From a virus: a stretch of 26,124 nucleotides of DNA. A program made the translations under genes and the position numbers. The notes below the pieces were generated by a model. That model made no database searches. It was given only the letters and a program-made list of their open reading frames with translations, and had not been told where the DNA came from. How positions within the stretch are numbered: the stretch's first letter is position 1; every line of letters starts with the position of its first letter. Where the stretch lies: IMG/VR virus record IMGVR_UViG_3300036772_000088, positions 1 to 26,124 of that record. One strand, given 5' to 3'. Shown piece after piece: positions 22,648 to 26,124 of this stretch.

Positions 22648-23318
22648 TGGCAGACTGGGGAGCGCTTCTGGCAACCGATAATGGGGCGCCATTCATAACA
22701 CCGCAGTCCATTCCGCTGGCGCTTATTGGCAAACAGTCGGTAGCGTTGAAAACTGGCTCCGGAGAAATCACAACGATTTCACAGGCAATACCCGCCGGGC
22801 GGCCGGTCATTCCGTTTGTGTGCTCAACAATAAACTGCGTGCTGAGTTATGCCGTAAGCGGGAATACTTGCACTGTTTCAGCGAGCAAGCCGGAAGGGGC
22901 CGGAACCGTGCACGTGGATTTCTTCACGATACTTGCACAGCCTTTGCCAGCATGGGGGATCGCTATCTGGGATGAGCAGGGCACCTGCATTCTGACAAAT
23001 GAAACCCGGGTGCTCACAGACATTGAGGCGATAGGCACAAACGGAAGCGACACGGCGGGAGGCTATAACATCAATGTTACCCGGTCCGGTAAAGTCGGTA
23101 TCGTGCCGTCGATGTGCGGGCTGGTCACCGGTGTTATAACATCCGGCGGGACAAGGCCATTCATGTCACAATACTTTTTCTCTGCTGTTGTTAGCGGAGG
23201 AAGCACAAAAATAAGCGTGGCAACATCAAATGGGACGCCATCCGGACCAATAACAAACATCGCTTATCATAATATGCGTAACCGGGTATATGCGCTGAAT
23301 CTTGATAATTACGATTAA
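22647..23318 (+). CDS. Minor tail accessory protein (DUF6453-like)
   Basis: This 223-residue soluble, beta-rich protein starts in a TAATG overlap with the previous gene. Residues 1-100 form one region (ADWGALLATDNGAPFITPQSIPLALIGK, then Thr/Val-rich strands). Residues 102-223 begin with AWGIAIWDEQG and end with NMRNRVYALNLDNYD. The second region has about the size of the whole preceding protein and shares its opening motif, so one may have arisen by duplication. Cys at about 59, 64, 75 and 114 are present. Position between J and Cor suggests an external tail-tip protein. No enzyme motif is seen. Confidence 0.7.
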   Translation: MADWGALLATDNGAPFITPQSIPLALIGKQSVALKTGSGEITTISQAIPAGRPVIPFVCSTINCVLSYAVSGNTCTVSASKPEGAGTVHVDFFTILAQPLPAWGIAIWDEQGTCILTNETRVLTDIEAIGTNGSDTAGGYNINVTRSGKVGIVPSMCGLVTGVITSGGTRPFMSQYFFSAVVSGGSTKISVATSNGTPSGPITNIAYHNMRNRVYALNLDNYD

Positions 23319-23320
23319 TG

Positions 23321-23383
23321 AATTGATCGGTGAAAACGATCAATTACTGTTAATTGATCTATGTAACCAATTATCAATATTAT
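23321..23383 (+). promoter_or_regulatory. Promoter and overlapping inverted repeats upstream of cor
   Basis: TTGATC (23354-23359), 18-bp spacer, TATTAT (23378-23383) form a plausible sigma-70 promoter for cor. Upstream and overlapping the -35 are two mutually exclusive inverted repeats: AATTGATCG (23321-23329) with CGATCAATT (23337-23345), and GATCAATTA (23338-23346) with TAATTGATC (23351-23359). Three half-sites of AATTGATC in alternating orientation suggest a dimeric repressor. This would let cor be expressed in the lysogen apart from the late operon, under control. Confidence 0.55.
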
Positions 23384-23430
23384 CGGGTTGCTGTTATTTT
23401 CATTGTCAATAACATTTTCAATGTGGATGA

Positions 23431-23667
23431 ATGATGAAAAAGCTATTTTCGATTATTATTGTTGCCCTTGCGTTATCTGGTTGCGCCGATGTGATGAAGC
23501 GTCAGCAGCCGGTCTGCACGGCGTCAGCGGTCATTGGCGGACAGAGCGCACTGGTACAAATTTACGACGTTAAAAAAATTAACGGGCAAACGAAATATAA
23601 GGCGGGTTATCCGTTTAACTGGAAATGGGTGAGTAAGAATAACTTCACCGATTCCACCTGCAATTAG
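23431..23667 (+). CDS. cor: Cor-like superinfection exclusion lipoprotein
   Basis: This 78-residue lipoprotein has a Lys-rich start and hydrophobic core ending in L-A-L-S-G-C (Cys18), with Ala at +2. The rest includes QPVCTASAVIGGQSALVQI, YDVKKINGQTKYKAGYPFNWKWV and a final STCN. This agrees with the Cor family of phi80, N15 and HK022, which in the outer membrane blocks the FhuA receptor and excludes phages that use it (T1, T5, phi80). The two Cys after the lipobox (about 29 and 77) may form a disulfide. A second ATG directly follows at 23434. It has its own promoter candidate and terminator, so it is an independent unit between J-linked genes and the tail fibre. Confidence 0.88.
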   Translation: MMKKLFSIIIVALALSGCADVMKRQQPVCTASAVIGGQSALVQIYDVKKINGQTKYKAGYPFNWKWVSKNNFTDSTCN

Positions 23668-23685
23668 TCAACACCAATTTAAAAC

Positions 23686-23711
23686 AACCCGGCCACCGTG
23701 CCGGGTTTTTT
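23686..23711 (+). terminator. Rho-independent terminator after cor
   Basis: AACCCGGC (23686-23693), loop CACCGT, GCCGGGTT (23700-23707), with T continuing to 23711. An 8-bp stem and T tract make a strong intrinsic terminator. It separates cor from the tail fibre gene, which starts 24 nt later. Confidence 0.88.
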
Positions 23712-23735
23712 ATTACAGATATTCAGGAGAATGAT

Positions 23736-25073
23736 ATGCCAGCTGGCACTATTACCCTTACAAATAACTCAACAGCCGTCACCGGCGCTGGAACGGCTTT
23801 TACAACGGAGTTGAAAGCCAATGATTTTATCGTCGTGGTTGTCGGCGGCACGACATATACCCTCGGTGTTAGCGCGATTGGTTCGGCATCGGCATTAACC
23901 CTTACAACCGCTTACGGCGGGCCAACGACGTCCGGTCTTTCCTGGACGCCTATCCCGAACGGAACGCTGGTGGGAATCACAGCGCAGATTGCTGCCGACA
24001 CGGCGCGGGCAATCCGCGGACTGAACTTTGACAAAGCGAACTGGCAGCAGGTCTACAGCGGCAGCGGAAACATTACCGTCAGTCTCCCCGATGGCTCAGC
24101 ATTCACGGGTCCGTCATGGAAGTATCTTGCAGACAACATGGCAACGAAGGTCAGCGGTGCTGTGCCGGTTGCCCAGGGCGGCACGGGAGACACGACTGCG
24201 GCAGGCGCCCGCGCAAACCTCGGTTTGGGAAGTAGCGCCACGAGGAACGCCTACAGCACATCAGGCGATATGCTTTCTGTGGGGGATTTTGGTTTTGGTT
24301 CTCAAAACCCGACAACGATGCCGCAGGACAACACTGCAAACTATACTAATTATCCTAACGGCTTTTATACCGCGTTGACTGATTGGGTTTCTTCCCCTGC
24401 GGGAATTGCTGGACAGGCAATCGGTATTATCAATACCGGATTGCATTCTAATTCATCAACAACGTGGCGCGGGCAAATAGCATTATCCTACTCATCTTCA
24501 GGAAGAATGTTTTTCCGGTGCACTACATCTGGAACATGGAACGCCTGGCGGGAAGCTTATCACACGGGTAACACAACGAAAGCCAGCGACGGCACGCTTA
24601 AGGCGGCCTCGCCGGTTGCCAGAATCGTCAAAAGCCAGGAAGAAAACCAGCGGGATGATGTTGCAGAAGAGGGTTATACCTGGTGTGGCTGCGGCACAGC
24701 GAACGCCGAAGCAGAAGGCATCAACATCTCTCGCCTCGACACCGGCGTGTATTTGCTCACAGGCTCGGCAGGATTGGCATCAGAAGGCTGGCAGCTACTG
24801 CCACCGATGGACCCGGGTGGCATGGGGGAACTGGGCGTAGTGGAAGCTGAAGAGACGGAAAGCGGCGGTATCACCGTGCGACTGTTTAAACGCCGGTACG
24901 CGATGGGGGACGATGGCGACATAGTGAAAACGAAGGGCGTACCGATGGATGTGCCGGACAACAGCTGGATCGATATTCGCCTGGATATGCCTGCGGACAG
25001 CATCTGGAATAAAAAAACCGCAGAAGCGGAGAAGGCCGGCGCGCAGGAAAATCAGGGTGATATGCAGTCGTAA
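23736..25073 (+). CDS. Tail fibre protein with pyocin-knob-like region
   Basis: This 445-residue protein starts with a Thr/Gly/Ala-rich beta region (about 1-110) that likely attaches to the tail. SGAVPVAQGGTGDTTAAGARANLGL (about 140-165) is a repeat-type segment common in tail fibres. Residues about 200-285 (NYPNGFYTALTDW ... WNAWREAYHTGNT) look like a pyocin-knob receptor domain. The C-terminal 150 residues (ARIVKSQEENQRDDVAEEGYTWCGCG...WQLLPPMDPGGMGELGV...DNSWIDIRLDMP) match a conserved fibre C-terminus in phi80- and HK022-like prophages; the very end is Glu/Gln/Lys-rich and disordered. It is expected to bind a surface receptor. AGGAG 8 nt before the ATG is a good ribosome binding site. Confidence 0.87.
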   Translation: MPAGTITLTNNSTAVTGAGTAFTTELKANDFIVVVVGGTTYTLGVSAIGSASALTLTTAYGGPTTSGLSWTPIPNGTLVGITAQIAADTARAIRGLNFDKANWQQVYSGSGNITVSLPDGSAFTGPSWKYLADNMATKVSGAVPVAQGGTGDTTAAGARANLGLGSSATRNAYSTSGDMLSVGDFGFGSQNPTTMPQDNTANYTNYPNGFYTALTDWVSSPAGIAGQAIGIINTGLHSNSSTTWRGQIALSYSSSGRMFFRCTTSGTWNAWREAYHTGNTTKASDGTLKAASPVARIVKSQEENQRDDVAEEGYTWCGCGTANAEAEGINISRLDTGVYLLTGSAGLASEGWQLLPPMDPGGMGELGVVEAEETESGGITVRLFKRRYAMGDDGDIVKTKGVPMDVPDNSWIDIRLDMPADSIWNKKTAEAEKAGAQENQGDMQS

Positions 25074-25095
25074 AAATTGATAGACGTTACCTTTC

Positions 25096-25144
25096 TTGAT
25101 CTGTTTAATTAGCTCAATTACTGTATGCGCATACAGTAATTGAG
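25096..25144 (+). promoter_or_regulatory. LexA-controlled promoter with 32-bp perfect palindrome
   Basis: Positions 25113-25144 are a perfect inverted repeat (each arm CTCAATTACTGTATGC or its complement). Its centre, TACTGTATGCGCATACAGTA (25119-25138), fits the LexA box CTG-N10-CAG and differs at one base from the E. coli recA box as I recall it (TACTGTATGAGCATACAGTA). TTGATC (25096-25101) could be the -35, with a -10 region at 25119-25124 inside the box after 17 bp. GAGGAGGGG at 25142-25150 is the ribosome binding site for the next gene. LexA should repress the following two genes until DNA damage. Confidence 0.87.
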
Positions 25145-25156
25145 GAGGGGAAAGAG

Positions 25157-25396
25157 ATGCCACGTTATACAGAAATAGGAACAGCGTTTAACCGCGCCGT
25201 CAGGGTTGAGCAGAGCGGGCGCAAGACAGTGACAACTGCTGATTTTGTAGCTGAGCTTGAAAAACTGAACTGGCACTGGGATCTCAAAGAGGCGAACAGT
25301 TGGATTGAAAACCACGTTACAACGTTCAGAGACATCAGCGATCAGGAAGGTGAGGCCCGGATTTTCATGGTCTATAACCCGAACGGGAGGCACTGA
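25157..25396 (+). CDS. Small SOS-controlled protein of unknown function
   Basis: This 79-residue soluble protein is the first gene after the LexA box (12 nt after the palindrome, with a strong GAGGAGGGG ribosome binding site). It reads MPRYTEIGTAFNRAVRVEQSG, then TTADFVAELEKLNWHWDLKEANSWIENHV and a strand-rich end EARIFMVYNPNGRH. I see no zinc, catalytic or DNA-binding motif; Trp, Asn and Lys/Glu-rich helices suggest a small binding protein. It is not DinI-like in sequence as I recall that family. The stop lies 1 nt before the ATG of the UmuD'-like gene, so the two are co-expressed and may act together in the SOS response or prophage induction. Confidence 0.75.
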   Translation: MPRYTEIGTAFNRAVRVEQSGRKTVTTADFVAELEKLNWHWDLKEANSWIENHVTTFRDISDQEGEARIFMVYNPNGRH

Positions 25397-25397
25397 T

Positions 25398-25727
25398 ATG
25401 GGATTTCCATCGCCGGCACGTGACTATCTTGAACGCCGCCTAAGCCCTGAGATCATCTGTGGTATCAACAGCAATAGCCTCATCATAGACACATCATCGG
25501 GATATGCCGTTGTCGACACTTCAAAGCAAACTGGGGCGGTTTTGCTCATAAATTTTGAGGGCCGCAACCAGTTCGCCAGGGTGCTGGGCGGGGCTGTAAT
25601 AACGGACGACGGCGAAGCTATTGAAACAATCAAAGGTGACGCCTTGGACGATGTTACCGTGATCGGCTGCGTGGAGTTTTTCATCAACAGTGCCAGCGTG
25701 CGGGATGACGAGTTTCCTGTGATGTAA
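25398..25727 (+). CDS. UmuD'/HumD-like protein, SOS controlled
   Basis: This 109-residue protein starts MGFPSPARDYLERRLS, which matches UmuD just after its self-cleavage point (Cys24-Gly25, then GFPSPAADYVEQRI). It thus begins where mature UmuD' begins, without the removable N-terminus, as does HumD of phage P1. Residues 26-63 (NSLIIDTSSGYAVVDTSKQTGAVLLINFEGRNQFARVL, in short pieces) align with the S24 domain. Ser27 (NSNSLI) could match the catalytic Ser60 (GDSMI), but the catalytic Lys97 has no clear counterpart (FARVL for FTVKKL). I infer a non-cleaving partner for a UmuC-like polymerase or RecA. GGGAGG 7 nt before ATG 25398 decides the start. No umuC-like gene is in the window. Confidence 0.7.
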   Translation: MGFPSPARDYLERRLSPEIICGINSNSLIIDTSSGYAVVDTSKQTGAVLLINFEGRNQFARVLGGAVITDDGEAIETIKGDALDDVTVIGCVEFFINSASVRDDEFPVM

Positions 25728-25732
25728 AGTGT

Positions 25733-25802
25733 TGGTATATGAACTTGAATTAAGTAGCTAAATTATTGATTTTGATACTTGAGAAAATTTAAGTTTATAC
25801 CA
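25733..25802. repeat. Imperfect long inverted repeat near the attachment site
   Basis: TGGTATA (25733-25739) pairs with TATACCA (25796-25802), and AACTT (25742-25746) with AAGTT (25791-25795), with a further AT-rich match (AATT near 25748-25751 with AATT near 25787-25790). The arms are about 20 nt with a 2-nt bulge, and the spacer is AT-rich. Lying 40 nt before the attachment core, they may be integrase or accessory-protein arm sites or a weak bidirectional terminator. Confidence 0.45.
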
Positions 25803-25842
25803 TCACCGAAAGCTAACGTCTTGAAACTTCGTACTAATGGAT

Positions 25843-25902
25843 CGGTCTTGAAAACCGGCGACCCGAAAGGGTTCTAGAGTTCGAATCTCTACGCTTCCGC
25901 CA
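25843..25902 (+). other. Right attachment site: 3' fragment of tRNA-Ser(UGA)
   Basis: These 60 bases match the 3' two-thirds of tRNA-Ser with anticodon TGA (25849-25851), including the variable arm (GGCGACCCGAAAGGG), T-loop TTCGAAT (25880-25886) and CCA end (25900-25902). The 5' half is absent: bases before 25843 do not fit a D-arm or acceptor strand, and even the first base of the anticodon stem is T. This is how a tRNA 3' end looks when a prophage has integrated and supplied a new copy at its other end. Compared with E. coli serT as I recall it, C to T at 25875 and G to A at 25891 change one T-stem pair but keep it paired. Confidence 0.88.
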
Positions 25903-25910
25903 ACATTTAC

Positions 25911-25944
25911 AAGGGGTTGCCGAAAGGCAGCCCCTTTTTGTTTT
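25911..25944 (+). terminator. Terminator of the original tRNA-Ser gene
   Basis: AAGGGG-T-TGCC (25911-25921), loop GAAA, GGCA-G-CCCCTT (25926-25936), then a T-rich tail to 25944. The stem has one G-T pair. Its place 8 nt after the CCA end indicates the original chromosomal tRNA terminator, so host DNA starts at or before this point. Confidence 0.82.
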
Positions 25945-26003
25945 GGGGTGTTGGTTACCGGCCTTATACCAGCTTCAATGCAGCAACTTGCCGCAACTTT
26001 TAT

Positions 26004-26124
26004 CTAAAAGCTCATTGCCAACCCAATGCCATATCCGCGGGTATCATTGCCAAACATGTAGCGGGCGACTAAACGCGTTCGGGTGACAAAAACCTTGTAT
26101 TCACTGCTATCCAGCTCAATGCCA
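26004..26124 (-). CDS. C-terminal end of a host gene, possibly an outer-membrane protein
   Basis: On the reverse strand the last 39 codons of a gene are visible, ending in TAG (26004-26006). They read GIELDSSEYKVFVTRTRLV followed by ARYMFGNDTRGYGIGLAMSF. Alternating hydrophobic residues and a terminal Phe after Tyr/Ile/Leu at alternate places resemble the final beta strand of an outer-membrane barrel recognised by BamA. The rest of the gene is outside the window. It is the first host gene beyond the attachment site, convergent with the tRNA. I cannot name it. Confidence 0.6.
   Translation of the reverse strand, partial: GIELDSSEYKVFVTRTRLVARYMFGNDTRGYGIGLAMSF

Noticed and set aside
25843-25902. 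Intact functional tRNA-Ser gene
   Set aside because: The acceptor 5' strand and D-arm are missing upstream, so it cannot fold as a whole tRNA.

Overview
This window is the right-hand (late) part of a lambdoid siphovirus prophage, ending at its chromosomal attachment site. The host is probably a member of the Enterobacterales. Evidence for this is a lambda-type tail operon (M, L, K, I, J), a Cor-type exclusion lipoprotein known from phi80/N15/HK022-like phages, a LexA box one base away from the E. coli recA box as I recall it, and a right boundary in the 3' part of tRNA-Ser(UGA). The genus cannot be fixed from this sequence.

Layout, left to right. 1-1663: lysis cassette (two holin-like membrane proteins, a GH19 endolysin, Rz with embedded Rz1). 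1660-2190: an AT-rich reverse-strand cargo gene with a HEPN-like R-x4-H motif and its own promoter. 2296-4277: two overlapping glycosyltransferase-like genes. 4265-5270: HNH endonuclease, a probable cos region, and the small terminase. 5270-10402: large terminase, HK97-type portal, ClpP-like prohead protease and HK97-fold major capsid protein. 10443-12135: a small protein with a 9-bp tandem repeat and the head-tail connector, closure, tail-terminator and gp10-like proteins. 12148-16215: tail tube, two tail assembly chaperone frames joined by a strong -1 frameshift signal, and the tape measure. 16215-22336: tail tip genes M, L, K, a lipoprotein cargo gene, I and J. 22336-25073: two small proteins sharing a motif, Cor, and a tail fibre. 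25096-25727: an SOS cassette with a 32-bp palindromic LexA site, a small unknown gene and a UmuD'/HumD-like gene. 25843-25944: tRNA-Ser 3' fragment (attachment site) and its terminator. After that comes host DNA with the end of a reverse-strand gene that looks like an outer-membrane protein.

The structural genes are tightly packed (ATGA and TAATG overlaps), as expected for one late transcript. Against this background stand four insertions that look like cargo, each with its own promoter or terminator or both: the HEPN-like gene, the 18048 lipoprotein, cor, and the LexA-controlled pair. Together with the glycosyltransferases they are the least ordinary content. The best mechanistic signal is the frameshift element at 12992-13068: an SD-like sequence, an A AAA AAC heptamer, and a 9-bp perfect stem 5 nt downstream. 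No single wholly new system is proven; the glycosyltransferase pair, the HEPN-like gene and the SOS cassette are the best candidates.
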